DNA from: Mytilisepta virgata
Taxonomy: Eukaryota > Mollusca > Bivalvia > Mytilida > Mytilidae
DNA: 64,000 nt
Assembly (NCBI GenBank): GCA_028015205.1
Contig: CM051518.1
Coordinates: forward strand, 57,739,978-57,803,977
Direction: 5' to 3'
Shown: positions 1 to 13,800 of the stretch, one piece after another
How positions within the stretch are numbered: position 1 is the stretch's first letter
How the letters are laid out: each line of letters opens with the position of its first letter
Translations under genes and position numbers: made by a program
Notes under the pieces: model-generated
Told to the model about the DNA's origin: nothing
Database searches by the model: none
What the model saw: the letters and a program-made list of their open reading frames with translations, nothing else

Positions 1-3000
1 CCCTTGGCATGAACAAGTGCCTAATGCTGTACTGCGTACAGTTATGTACTGGTCATGTTGAATTAATTAAAGGATGTAAGGAATTGTATTTTAACACCCA
101 GTGAAGGTCATGTACATAGAATGTAGTGTTATCTGTGGTATCAGATTTTACCCTATCTCTGCTAGTACTGTCAATCAAAAAGGCTGGATCAGTCTGATCA
201 ACTAAAATAAGTTTGTCTTAGGAGTATACAGTAATATTTTAGTTTCATTGCTGTTTTTTGTTTTTGTTTCATAGTACATGTGTTGTACATATACGTTTTC
301 ATAATTGCTATATCCAAAATCCACATTGAAATTTGGATTGGTGGGTAACATTGCTGCCACTATATATACCTTTTATGTTCTTTGTTTGATTTTCCTATAA
401 TTTTCCTAAAAATATGCCCATACACTTCCTTTGTCATCAACACAACAATATATATTCTACAACTTTTCAGAAGTATTTTTGGGGGGATAAAAGTTGAAAT
501 TTGGTATTTTCCAACGTTCTTCAAGCAGGGTAATACATTTGTAAGTTAGTGAATCATATGAGACACATATGAATATTAATATAATACTTTTTTCTGATTC
601 TACATTCTGTTGTTATCTACGATGAAATTTTCATTTGGCTATCATCAATAATAAAGTTAAAATAGCATAAAATGAAGATTGGCAATTTGAAGCTTCATCT
701 CAAATGACCTTTGACCCTGAATTTCTAGAAACTGCACCATAGGAAAATTCTACCACAGGCCTTACTGCAAAAATTAGCTGTGTGGTATTTCCTTCCATTA
801 AATTATATTAATCCACCTGGATGTGACAGCTCTAATAGCTAATAGGTGTTTTATTATACCAGACAAAAATAAAAAGAACTTAGTATAAATTTATTCAACT
901 AACATGAGTCTGGTATCAGCATGTTAATATTTTATTTCCCATTTTATGATTACAAATTTGTTAAGATAAGTTTTGAAATTTCTATTTTACAAAATAGGAA
1001 ATATAACATTGGCATCAGGATGTTCTCTCCCTAATCGCATGATAGTTTGAAATTGTTGAATTTATTAAGATAAAAGTAATAAGAAAACTTCTGGTATTTC
1101 TGGTTGAACAGTGCGCTGACTTTACAGTTTGATTTAATATAGAAAGGGGAATAATTCTAGGTTTGAAGTCTTGCAGTTTTGTCATGCCATCTGAAATAAA
1201 AGGTGAGATCCCATATTTAATTGAACTTAAAGCATTCTTGTGGATTAAACTTCTTTCTTTGACTAAAATTCTGAAAATCCCAAAAATGTTATGATTTAGG
1301 GAATTTAGGATCTTCAAGTGGTTTTGTGGTGTGAAGTTATTTTGGCAAAAAAGTGGCTTCTTTATCTCCCTTTTCTCTGATATACATATAGCTATTTAGG
1401 CATTTTGAAGCATTGTTAGCTGGTGATTTATATCAACTTCCAACTGCATCTAAAATGGCAAAAGTTTTGACAAAAAAAAAGATTTTTGTTTTAAATTTTT
1501 GTCTGTCAAATAATCAAAAGATTAATTACTTTTTATCTGACATCTAAATATGTCTATGTATACAAAATATCTATAAAAATCATCAATTTAGATTATTTTT
1601 TGTCACAGATTTGCAAAATTATGTATTGTTTCACCAAATCATTTGAAACTTGGAAAGATGGACCACTGTTAAGGATGATCGCTGGTCTAATAGGAAATAA
1701 ATAGGATTTGAAATAGGTGTTTTAGTTTGAGAGAACATATGAATAGTAAACAAATAAGCAAGAAAAAAGTATTTTCATGTGCTCATTTTAGAGCTATAAG
1801 GCCTTGAAAATTTACAGGAAATGGGTTTTCTCTGGATTTTTCATTGTCTTTGCATTGGCAACTTCAGTCTCTCAAAGATATATAAAAAAATAAAAAGGAT
1901 TTCATAAAATTTTGTCAAATACCGTTTTAAGGTATATATGATTGAAAAAATGGGGGTTCATGGGCAAAAATTCCATGTTTAAGAAACGGATAAAACCCGA
2001 GGATTCCGAAAATCTGACAAAAAGACCAAAACATGACCAGTGAGCATCCTTAATACAAGGTCTTTTATTCATTTACCTCATATGAAAAAAAAAGTCAGAG
2101 TCTAAATATAACTTCTATCATTATGCATAAATTTTGAGGGAAATGAAGAATGATGTATTGGCTAGAAAATATACTTTTGATACTCGAGCTAAATCAGAAA
2201 ATTTGGATAAAAAGTCAAACCTGCAAGTCCTATACTGGTACAAGGAACAAATATTTTTGGCAGACATTTGATAAATTATTCTTTAGGGATGACTTAGCTA
2301 TTATCATTTTTTGTCCAAAATTTGCCACATCAATTGGATAGAAATTTCATCTAACATTGATGACAATGTCATTATAATAGAATATTTTTGCTTCTGTGTA
2401 CAAGAATGACTTCTTGATTCAATAAATTTTCTTTCAAGAAGACAAATTTTCATTATATTTGAACATAGTTGGTAAAGTGACCTAGTTCGCCTTAAAATTA
2501 AAATAAATGCCTATAGATTTAAATATGCCACAAGATAGAACATTATATACACATAAAAATGTATAAAAATGAAATGAAATGGCTTATTTTTGTCAGATTT
2601 GTTGTTTCTGTCTAATTGAATATCCTGGATAATGGGATATTTTTTGTTGACATTTTTGATATCCAATTAGCATGAGTCTACTCTATAAAAATGAAAAAAA
2701 AAAAAACAGTCAACTTTTTATGTCCTAGCTGAAAGTCTTTAATTTTTACTCTTGTCCATACATATTAAAGTATATACATGTACATACTTAAATTCCAGAA
2801 TTAGTTACCTTACCATTTTCAAGTTATACCCATTTATAATGCAGGCCTAATTTCCTGTCGAATGATAGGTTGGGTGGGGGCATCTGTGTGCCATGTGTGT
2901 ATCTCTCCAGAAGTAAACAATTGCTTTTTTTCCTTGGTCTGATTACCCATGACTTCAGTTTGAAGTGACCTGATTTCACAACTATTCTGGTTAGGATGAC

Positions 3001-4812
3001 AGCCAGAGAAAATGTTTCATTTATTGTGCAACTTTGACCTGGCTGCCAGAAAATGCAATTATGTTTTGATATTATGAGTGTTATAGTCAATATTTCTGTC
3101 TCTGATTTCCAAGTAACGATATTTACGGATATTGAATTTCCTCGTTAGTTTAGGATTTTTGACGTTTGGTGTATAAATAATGAGAATAACTGTACATGAT
3201 GTAGAAGGTAATTTGAGTCAAGTATTACAATGTTTTCTGCCAATCTTGTCTTTCCCCAGTTACCAGTTTTTTGTTTGTTGATTTTTGCTGCCATATTGTC
3301 TATCGATGTCTGGTAAGAAAATGGTGGTTATTTGTAAAGGAAATGTACTGGAAACTGCAGGGTAAAGTTTGTAATTTGTTCATTTGTAGATTGATAGATC
3401 TCCCATTCAGATAGAACTGAAATTAAATTTACATTTTTTTCAAAAATTGTATTTGAATTTTAATTTCGATTTGAAATTTCTCAAGACAAAATTTTTTTTT
3501 ATTAAGAATATTACCCATAAGATCTTTTTTTGAAGAATCATATTGTTTATGAATTTGATTTGAGATAAGTAAAGAAAGCATACAGAATGTTGATTGACTT
3601 GATTTGATCTGATCTTGAAGTTATTGTACCTAATTTATTTTGGTACTATTGGATATGTTAATGTTTTGATAAATATTTCAGAATTAAACACTTTCACTCA
3701 CTCAAAGTGAAAAGTTAAAAAAAAAAATTGCATTTTACTCTTGTTCCTGGGATACTGTCTCCTTGACCTTAAACATTTTCATATTAGTGAAATTAATGTG
3801 TTTCAAATGGTTATATCTTCTTAGGTTTATGACAATTTTTTTTAAGTGAATTTTTTGTATTAGTTAAGTTGACCATTGCATACAGCATTATGAAGAATAT
3901 CATTTTATTACACAAGAGTAACACATGGTTACAAAAAATAAATATTATGAAGTGTAGATTTCTGTGTAATATGCCTGACTTAATGTCAGCAGTATTTTTA
4001 GAATTATTGATATTCCAGGTGTATACGTAATTAAAAGACTATTCAGACAGTTGAGCTATTCCAAAGAGTGCATAAATCTTAAGAAGATATGTTTAATTTG
4101 ATACGATCATGATGATTGGTCAGTATTTTTAATCCATTCACTCATATTCTCATTGGCACTTTTGGAGTAAAATTCAGGCCATTTCTTTCATTCCCAGTTT
4201 TTGACATCTTGGTTGCTGGTGGTTTATAGAGCTGTTCAGTGCCTTTGAGTGTTGGATAGAGTTGTTTTATAAGGGTCTTCACCTCTAAGGACTCGAAATT
4301 AAGCTAAATCATTTAAGATGTCCAAAAAAAAAAATGAAAGAGTATTTAGGGGTATTGGATTTCCTTCTGAAAAGCTGTTGCAATCTCGCCTCTGTCCTTG
4401 AAGATAAAGTTGATTAACTGTAGACACATGTACAAATGCAGCTAGCATCGGAACTGTAGTGTTGAATGTCCATCGATTTGTGGTATACACATATTGAATG
4501 TTATTTTAGAACAATATAAAATTGTACACATCAGAGAACAAGAAAGAATATCAATGCTATGGTGTCACATTACTTTTTAGTAAAAACAGAATTATTTTTG
4601 GTACCTTTGATAGGAGGCCCCCCTCCCCCTTTCTTGAATCTGCCTGGGTAAACTCATCTGTTCAGTACAAAATAATAAGGTCTGTGATCATTTGAACAAG
4701 GCATCAATTGATGAGTTTGAATTTATATTTGTCAGATAGAACTTCGAGTCAAGTAATGCAGTAGATTAATAAATTTATATATAAATATTTAACATCAGAA
4801 GTTTATTTACAG
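1..4812. other. Upstream intron or 5' flank of dlg
   Basis: AT-rich sequence without a convincing coding exon, RNA gene or repeat boundary. Short open frames here show no family resemblance. A weak exon-like segment at 3260-3312 is listed separately. The upstream exons of dlg expected from family knowledge are probably left of the window. Confidence 0.6.
3260..3312 (+). other. Weak candidate upstream exon of dlg
   Basis: A strong acceptor (TTGTCTTTCCCCAG) and donor (CTG|GTAAGA) bound 53 nt. If entered with one carried base it stays open (TSFLFVDFCCHIVYRCL) and exits in phase 0, compatible with exon A. The peptide resembles no DLG N-terminus I know, and it could equally be a 5'UTR exon or chance. 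Confidence 0.2.
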
Positions 4813-4860
4813 ATGAATGGTGAAGGTGAGTGGGAGTATGAAGAGATACCACTGGAAAGG
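4813..4860 (+). CDS. dlg1: dlg exon A: lead-in to PDZ1
   Basis: Sixteen codons, [16 protein letters not shown], between acceptor TTTATTTACAG and donor AGG|GTAAGT. The acidic WEYEEI-LER stretch immediately precedes PDZ1 in DLG proteins. Phase 0 at both ends. The exon opens with ATG directly after the acceptor; this Met may be internal, because family members normally continue upstream into L27 or cysteine-containing N-termini. Use of this ATG as a start in a short isoform cannot be excluded. Confidence 0.9.
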
Positions 4861-7800
4861 GTAAGTAAAATTTACTGTAAATGTTGTTGGTATCAAATTT
4901 CAATTATTTATGTTCCATGTTTATTTCTGACCTGTTGGAAAATTATTCTCAAAATTCAGGAATTTTTGCTTTCAATTATTAGTGCTAATATTTCAAACTA
5001 ATAAAGTAAATCACAATTGATTGATGAGATTTCAATATTTTTGTTGTCATAGAATTTACAAATCTTTAAAGCTTTTCAGTTAGATCAAGCTAAGTCTGTG
5101 GAATAGTTACAGTCTCAGGTGCTAAACTTGACAATCCTAGAGTGATAGTCTCAATTCCTTGATTTATTGTTATCATGTAGCTGCAGAGCCGAAATCAAGA
5201 ATTAAAAAATTTTCACCAAATATTAAATATGTTTGTCAAACCTTAATTTAAATTCAAATTTCAGGGTAATACTGGACTTGGATTTAGCATAGCAGGAGGG
5301 GCAGACAACCCACATGTTGGAGATGATCCAAGTATCTTCATTACAAAGATCATACAAGGTGGTGCTGCAGCTGCTGATGGGAGACTTAAGTAAGTTTTGT
5401 TAGGTCTAGAATAATAAATTGTGTGTTTCTAGTTTCCAACCGACCCTGAATTTTGAGGGAGACATTAAACATTGATAAAAAAAAAGTTGAACTCTTAACA
5501 ATTTTTATTCTTTTCATGGATAAGGCCACTTTTTTTTTAGCTCACCTGGCCAAAGGCCATGTGAGCTTTTGTCATCATTGGGCATCCGTCTGTCTGTTAA
5601 CTTAACATTTTAATCTTCTTCTCTGAAACCAGTGGGCAAAATGGAATTAAATATGGCGAGAAGCATCTATGTAAGGTCCTTTATAAAGTTTACTGATTTT
5701 GTCCCGGTCAACAAATATGGTTGCCATGGGCAGTTCTTGTTTCTGATTGGCTGATATTTAAAAATCTCCTCTGAAACTCCTCGGCCAAATGGAAAAATTT
5801 TTTACAAGAAGCATATATGGAACGTCTTTTATAAAGTTTCCTGATTTTGTCCCGATCGGACTACAAATATGGATGCCATGGGCAGTTCTTGTTTCTGATT
5901 GGCTGATATTTAAAAATCTTCTCCTCTGAAATCGCTTCGCCAAATGGAACGAAAGTTTGACATGAAGCATCAATGGGAGGTTCTTAAAGTTTCCTCATTC
6001 TGTCCTAATCAGACTACAAATATGGCTGACATTGGCACTTCTTTTTTCTAATTGGCTGATATAAAACAATCTTCTCCTCTGAAGTCGCTTGGCTAAATGG
6101 AAAAAAACTTGACAGTTTCGGTCAACAAACATTGTCATCATGGGCAATTCTTGTTTATCATTGGTTGATAAAAAAAGTTTTTTCTCTTGAACTGCTTGGC
6201 CAAAACTGTCAGCCAAACTTGATACGAAGCATCTATGGAACAGGGTTGCCATGCACCTGGGAAAATGGGAAAAAGCCGGGAATTTTATTAGAGGTGCTCC
6301 CAGCAGGGAAAAGGCCAAGAAAACGCAAAAAAAACCGAAAAAATCTGGAGAAAATCCTTGAAAGTTAAAACACAGGAAGTTTAAAAACAAATTGAATTAC
6401 GTCCCTTGTGCTCGTTGATTTGTCTCTCGAAAATTGGTACCTGTATGTTAAAACAGGTACTCGTGACCGCATTTCGTGGGACAATAAGAATGGGGTGACT
6501 TGATAGAGGTGAATCCTGATCTCGATTACGCTTGATGCAAATGGTCTTGAAATGTTTTGCAATGTTATTTATCAAACTCAATTTCAACCACGATGCAAGA
6601 ACCGCATGGAAATTAAAAAAGCGTGGTTGTTTTGCACAATTTCTCAGTGGTATTTATCCTTGAAAAGTACTGATAATCCTGGAAAAACTCTTGAATTTCA
6701 TGTCTGAAAAAGAGTGGCAACCCTGATTGAAAGTCTTTTATGAAATCAATTTTTTTCATCCTGATTAGGTGACAAGCATGGCTGGATGGGCAATTCTGAT
6801 TGGCTGATATAAAGAAACCTTCTTTGAAACCTAATGGAATGAAATTTGACAGAGAAGCATCTGTTGGAAGTTTTTTACAAAGTTTCCTCTTTTTGTCCAG
6901 ATCATGTGACAAACATGGCCCCCACAGGCAATTCTTGTTTCTGATTAGTAGATTTAAAAAAATAATTTTCTCTGCAACTACTGGGCCAAATAGAGCCAAA
7001 CTTGACAGAAAGTGTCTGTGGCTTGTAAAAAAATTCTACAGAACCACAGAATTGCTTGAAACCAAACATGGTCTGAATTTTCTGCATAAGGTGCTGACCA
7101 AGTGTTGTTACTTTGCTGCCAATCCCTAATTCAGTATGGCCACCAGCAGAGGACCTTTGGAAAATACATGCAAAAATATTCTGGAGAACTGCAAAATTTT
7201 AGAATATGCTATAAGTAGAAGGACCTTGATGAAGAAAACCTTGGTTCCTACATGCTTACCACACTGCATAATGATAGGGAGAAGTGACTTCTCCGAGATA
7301 AATCAATAAAACGGCTTTCTTGCAAGGTGAGCGATACACTCAGCTCTCTGAGCCTCTAGTTTTTAGTAGATATTGCTCTTGACCAATCAATTAAAAAAAA
7401 TGGCCTTATCATAAATAAGTCTACAATAAAAAAATTGATGGCACAGTTAAAATTAAGAAACTTAACTTCAGCTTATCAGGGACTGAGTGTTCAGGGATAG
7501 CCTTTAATCTGAAAGAAACCTAGTTCTAGGAGTTAAAACTCTCAAGCAATTGTAGTTTGCGGCATTGAATTTTTTTTGGAGGTAAAATACTCATCTATTA
7601 TGGAAAAAAAAATTGGAGGCGATTACAAAAATTCTCTTAGACTGGATTTTCTTTTAATATCCATTATATTTATTAGTACAATTTCATCTTTAGGTGGACA
7701 TAAATCTTATCCAATTTTAATTTTAACATTATAGGCCTGGTGAACTATTGCCATCACATGGTGTTGTGTGTCTGTTGTAAACTTTCCTTTAAGATCTGCT

Positions 7801-10800
7801 TCTCTGATACAACTGGGCCAATTGGGACAAATCGTCCTTCGGTGACCCCTTCCAAAAGTGTGTCTGGCATCTCTGATGAATTTTTTGTCCTTTTCACTTG
7901 GAAATTTTGACATGTATGGTACATGCCTTGCCATTGCAACTCCTCTGACATGGTTTATGTACATATGAAACTTGGTTACTGTGCAGATGTGCAAGTTGGT
8001 AGGGTATTTCTAGTCTGTTGAGTTTTGCCTTTGAACTTTGGTTAATGGTATGTACATTGTCATTACGATTCCTTTAACATAGTTTGTACTAATTCATTTC
8101 CACTTTGCAAGTCTTTTTCAAATCAACCTGGTATCAAATGGTGTGTGTTGAAAGGAGGGAGGGGGGGAATTAATTCAGGTCTTTTTTTTTGGTGAAATAA
8201 GGAACACTGTTATTTTGGTCTTACGTTAATTAAAGTTTTGTTTTTCTTTGCCCTGTCCACAAATATGGTAGAGATTTACCCTTGTCGGTACATCTGGTTT
8301 GGTTAACTTTTGTGAGGTCCATTTCTGAGAAAACCATTGAGATACAACAATTATATTACATCAAATTTTTAAAATCAAATCTGGAATTACAGCGTAGACT
8401 GTCTGTTTGTGTTCCTTTGTTCATTTTTGCTTTGGACCAAAAGTTACGATGTTTATTTGGAATTACAATTCATATGCAGTGTAACACCAAAATATTTTTA
8501 ACATTTAGTAGTACTGGTATAAAACAAAAATTTCTATACATAAATTATTGGACAAATTGTACAAGCTGTGGAACAGGAATTGAACCTAAAAGCTTATCTC
8601 TACTGCTTTGCAGTAAGAACAAATCAATTTAATATTTAACCAAAAATGTGTATATATATATATAGCAGTTGTAAATGTTAATATGCTGTTGGCATGCCCA
8701 ATGATGCGAGAACAGCAATAGCCCTTACCAGAAACTCATTTCTGATATTATAATTTGAAGCTTACTTCCGTTTCCGGCAAACGAAACTTTTTCTAGCCTT
8801 AGTATGTAGCACAATATGGCTGCCCCCCATTCATCAAAGACTTTTTTAAATGACCCATATTTAGAAAATGCATATGCTCCTATAGCGCTCACTAAAATGT
8901 TTCAAATTACCAAAGGAAGCAAGTGATACATTTAATGAGGTTAGCATTTTCATTGGATTTCTTCATTGCTTTTGCTTATTGATTGCTCCTGTGTCTATAT
9001 ATGATCAGGAGCAATTGATGTTGTAAGCTCAGATTTATATGTATATAGTTTTATTATGTACTATGTTTACAGTATAATCCTATTTAGACACAGCTGACTG
9101 TGATCTCACTGAGCTATCAATTTATCAATCAAGAAATCAAACATATATTAACCCGTTTGATGATCAAAGTCAATTAAAGCAATCACAGTGATGAAATTTA
9201 TTGAAATTGTCTAATAAATATCCCAAGACCTACTTGTTATCTAATCAAATTAAAGCAAACAAAATTATTTCTCTATTAGTTCTGTCAGCTAAAAATAAAC
9301 CTTTTATGGGAATGACAGAGTGTTTACCCATTATTAACTGAGAAACCCACAATATGTTAACAAATTATTGCTTTACAATTACTGGTCGAGTTCATTGTTA
9401 AGAGGATAAACGAAGAGCTCAATTTCTGTGATGAGTTACAAGGACCAGTATTTTAATTGTATAGCCCACTTACAGTAATAAGTAAATTATCTCCCTTTGA
9501 CTGTCAAGTCTTCATTTTATTCTTTTGTGCATGCTTTAGTTAGTAATTGTTTAATTGATTTTGTATATTTAGTAGAAAAAAAAAATATGTGTGATTTATT
9601 GATGGTTAATTGTCTTTGTTCCATTTGATTGGCTAAATGCAATTATTGAAATATTAATTATTTTATTGTGTGAAATTATGGGTTGAATTTGTATTTAAAA
9701 AATGTATCGTATTTAAACGGACATAGAATTTTCATTAATAACAAGAATTAAATATGCTATCGTCAATATGGTTTTCTGTTTTTAGTATAGAAGATGATTT
9801 TATTTCCAATTAAAGGGCCCATATGAGCATATTTGACAATACAAACAATTATCATTAGAAAAAAAAATACATGTACAACACATAAGATATATTATAAGTA
9901 TATAGAGATTTGTGAATGTTGATGTGAAGGTTTAGTTGTTTGTTCTCTGATAAGTCCCTCAATTATTTACTTGGCTTCAATAATAAAATGGAGAATTAAT
10001 TTCAACAACGTTTCCTCACATACATGTATCGTCATAGCAATATTTGATTTTGTCAAGTTAGTTATTGATAAAGATTGATTGTGATTTTATGCCACTTTTC
10101 AACATTAGTAGTTAGAGGAATTACTTAGACCACCCAGCTCCCTACTGTAGAAGTTACATAAAGAAAACATATATTTAAAGCCACAGAATCTCTATAAACC
10201 TCACAAATTGTGAAAATTTATATAAATTTACTGTTTTCAAAGACCAGTGAAACAGTTTTTTATAGGGAATTTTTGTCAGTAAAGCCATAGCCAAAAAATT
10301 GGTCGTGTTTAAAAATTTAGTATTTAGTAGGAAAACTAAAATCAATGGTTGACTCAAAAGTTGTTATAGCATTTCAAATTTAATTTTTCTCTTCTATGAA
10401 GGCATACTTGTCACCTTTTATATATATATGTAAGCACACATATTTTTATACCTTGTGTGCAGAGATACAAGAAAATCTCTGGATGATTACCTAACATTTG
10501 AACAGGTGGCAATCACTAAAACAGCTGTTAATTAGAAAAACATTCAGAACCTACACACATTGTTTATATTTATCATTCTGTAAAATCCTTTTCATGTTCA
10601 TTTCATATCAAGTTCTAAATATAAAACTGAAATGAGTTTTCACAATGATTCTGTTTTCTAATGAAATTTCAAAGGCTGAGACTTGAAATGTGTATTCTAC
10701 TCTCCCTGAGTTACCATTTCAGGGGTATTGTAGGTAAGGCATTTTTTAGTGAAATACAGTTGAAACTTTTTTGTATAAGAAAATAAATTATGATACAGAT

Positions 10801-13800
10801 CTCAAAGTCTTGTATTAAATAAATTTATATTTCATTTTTAGCTCACCTGACCCAAAGGGTCAAGTGAGCTTTTCTCATCACTTGGCGTCCGTCGTCCGTC
10901 GTCGTCCGTCGTCGTCGTCTGTTAACTTTTAGAAAAATCTTCTCCTCTGAAACTGCTGGGCCAAATTGGACCAAACTTGGCCACAAGCATCATTAGGGTA
11001 TCTAGTTTAAAAAATGTGTCCGATGACCCCGCCTGCCAACCAACATGGCCGACATGGCTAAAAATAGAACATAGGGGTAAACTGCAGTTTTTGTCTTGTA
11101 TCTCAAAAACTAAAGCAACTAGAGCAAAACTGACATGGGGTAAAAATGTTCATCAGGTCAAGATTTACCTGTCATGAAATTTTCAGACGAATCGGTCAAC
11201 CCTTTGTTGGGTTATTGCCCCTGAATTGTTAATTTTAAGGAAATTTTGCAGTTTTAGGTTATTATCTTGAATATTATTATAGATAAAGACAAATTGTAAA
11301 CAGCAAAAATGTTCAAAAAAGTAAGATCTACAAATAAGTCAACATGACCAAAATCGTTGATTGACCCCTTATAGGAGTTTTTGCCCTTTAAATACGGCAT
11401 CCAGCGTAAACTATCCTTTAAAGATCTTTTCCTCTCAAACCACTGGGCCAAATGAGACCAAACTTTGGTGGAATGGTCCTTGGGTGGCCCCCTTCCAAAA
11501 TTATTTCTGGCATGCCGGACTTCCAACCGAGATGGCTGCTGTTACTAAAAATAGAAAAAAAGGGGGGTTGATTTTCAAAAATCTTTTTATATGAAACTAC
11601 AAGTCCTGTTGCAACCAAAGTTGGCAGTAATAGTTCTTAGGAGGTTCTCTTTCAGAAATATGTCCAATGACCTGGACTGTTAACCAAGATGGCCGCCACA
11701 GCCGAACTTAGTTTGACATAGGGCCCTATGGGAAAATTCATTGAAAAATCTTCTCGTCTTAAACCACTTGACCAATTGGAACCAGATTTGGCAGCAATGG
11801 TCCTTAGATGGTCCTCTTACAGAGGTGTGTCCAATGACCCGGACTGTCAACCAAGATGGCCGCCACAACCGAATTTAGTTTAACATAGGGCCCTATAGGA
11901 AAATTCATTGAAAATCTTTTTGTCTGAAACCACTTGACATATTGGAGCCAGACTTGGTGGCATTGGTCCTTAGGAGGTCTTTTTTCAGAAATGTGTCTGA
12001 TTTCGTGGACTATGAACCAAGATGGCCGCCACAGCAGAACTTAGTTTAACATAGGACCCTATGGGAAAATCACTCAAAAATCTTCTCGTTTGAAACAACT
12101 AAGCCAATTAGAATTAGACTTGGTAGCAATGGTCCTTAGATGGTCCTCTTTCAGAAATTTGTGCGATGACCCGGACTGTCAACCAAGATGGCCGTACAAC
12201 CGAACTTAGTTTAACATAGGGCCCTATGGAAAATTCATTGAAAAATCTTCTTGTCTGAAACCACTTGACATATTGGAGCAGGACTTCGTGGCATTGGTCC
12301 TAAGGAGGTCACTTTTTTAGAAATGTGTCTGATTTCGTGGACTGTGAACCAAGATTGCCGCCACAGCAGAACTTAGTTTAACATAGGGCCCTATGGAAAA
12401 TTTCATTGAAAAATCTTTTTGTCTGAAACCACTTGACATATTGGAGCCAGACTTGGCAGCATTGGTCCTTAGGAGGTCCTCTTTCAGAAATATGTCCGTT
12501 CACCAAGATTGCTGCCACACCGACCTTTGTTTAATATCTTTTAGTCTGAAACTGCTTAGCCAGTTGGAACAAGACTTAGCAGAAATGGTCCTTAGATGGT
12601 TCTCTTTTAGAAACTGGACTGTCAACCAAGATGACTGCCACAGCTGAAATTAGTTTAACATAGAATCCTATAGAAAAATCAGCCAAATTGACTGCAACAC
12701 TTAAATTTTTAGGTCTGCTCAAGATGAAAAGTTAAATCCAGGTGAGCGATACAGGCTCTTGAGAGCCTCTAGTTCAAAATTCTTACTATCCCAAACAAAT
12801 ATTTGTTTACCCTTGTCTGTCTTTCTGTCCTGTTACAAAAGGTGTCTTTCTGTCCTATTACAAAAGGTTTTGTTGCAAAATTCTTTGCAACTATAGGCTA
12901 TAACTAATTTATAGTTTTTTTGAAGCATGAATAGGGTGGTTTGTATCAGGACTATGGGAATTTTTGTTGGAAAATTTCTAAATCAAGTTGATGGGAAGTG
13001 TTACTATGATGAGTTTTACCTATTTTGTTCCTGTTTCACAAAAACTTCCCATTTTAACATATTTGATAATGCCATTTTAAATTTGAACCTGTCTGAAATT
13101 TCCACGTAAGCTCTAAGCTAACAGATCTTTCATTTTGGACAGTGGCTTTCATTTTGTGATAACAAGCTAAGTAGTATTTTTTTTCTTGGTAAATTATTAC
13201 TGAATTATATAATATACCACATAATGTTGATAGAAATCAGAGAATTGTTCTTGAATAGTTTGATCACTCTGGGGAAGAATCTAGCAAATGTTCCATTTCA
13301 GTACAAATAAACGGAATTCCCAGCAGTAATGAAATAAACTTTTAGTTGTCAGCAATGTATCATATCTGCTTTAATTCAATTAGGGTGAATTGTCATCTGG
13401 TATGATAATGGTTTAGTTGTCTTTTGGGTATTTTGTTGAACCGACACATTGAAATAATCCTTTTGCATTATATTGAAGTTTCATATCCTAAAGACATTAA
13501 CAGGTTGAAATGGGATAATTCTGGACTGTCCTACAAAGTTTGCATATTCTGGCTATACAAGTAGGTACAGAATTTTAAAAAAAATTGTGTCATGCTATCT
13601 GCTGCCATTTGTTAAAAAAAAGTGAATTCACATTTAGATTTGTTGCCTGTGAAAGCATAGTATAGGGACTGAAAAAAAAATCACCCAACTTTTTTTCAAA
13701 ACAGCAATATTTTGTAAGGAATGAGCACTGATTTTTATTTTTTTTTGAAAATTCAGCTTGATAAAGGATTTTTACAGCTCAGTGCCCATTAATGGCTGCC

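Noticed and set aside
5995..7129. Open frames of 60-131 codons on both strands
   Set aside because: They lie inside AGCTCACCTG copy 1 and its nested TIR element, are low-complexity and match no family.
10720..10735. Exon-like TTTCAG...TAG|GTAAGG pair
   Set aside because: The enclosed 11 nt cannot keep the frame between exons B and C.
11683..12640. CRISPR-like regular array
   Set aside because: The 166-bp units are contiguous with no repeat-spacer structure, and the genome is eukaryotic.
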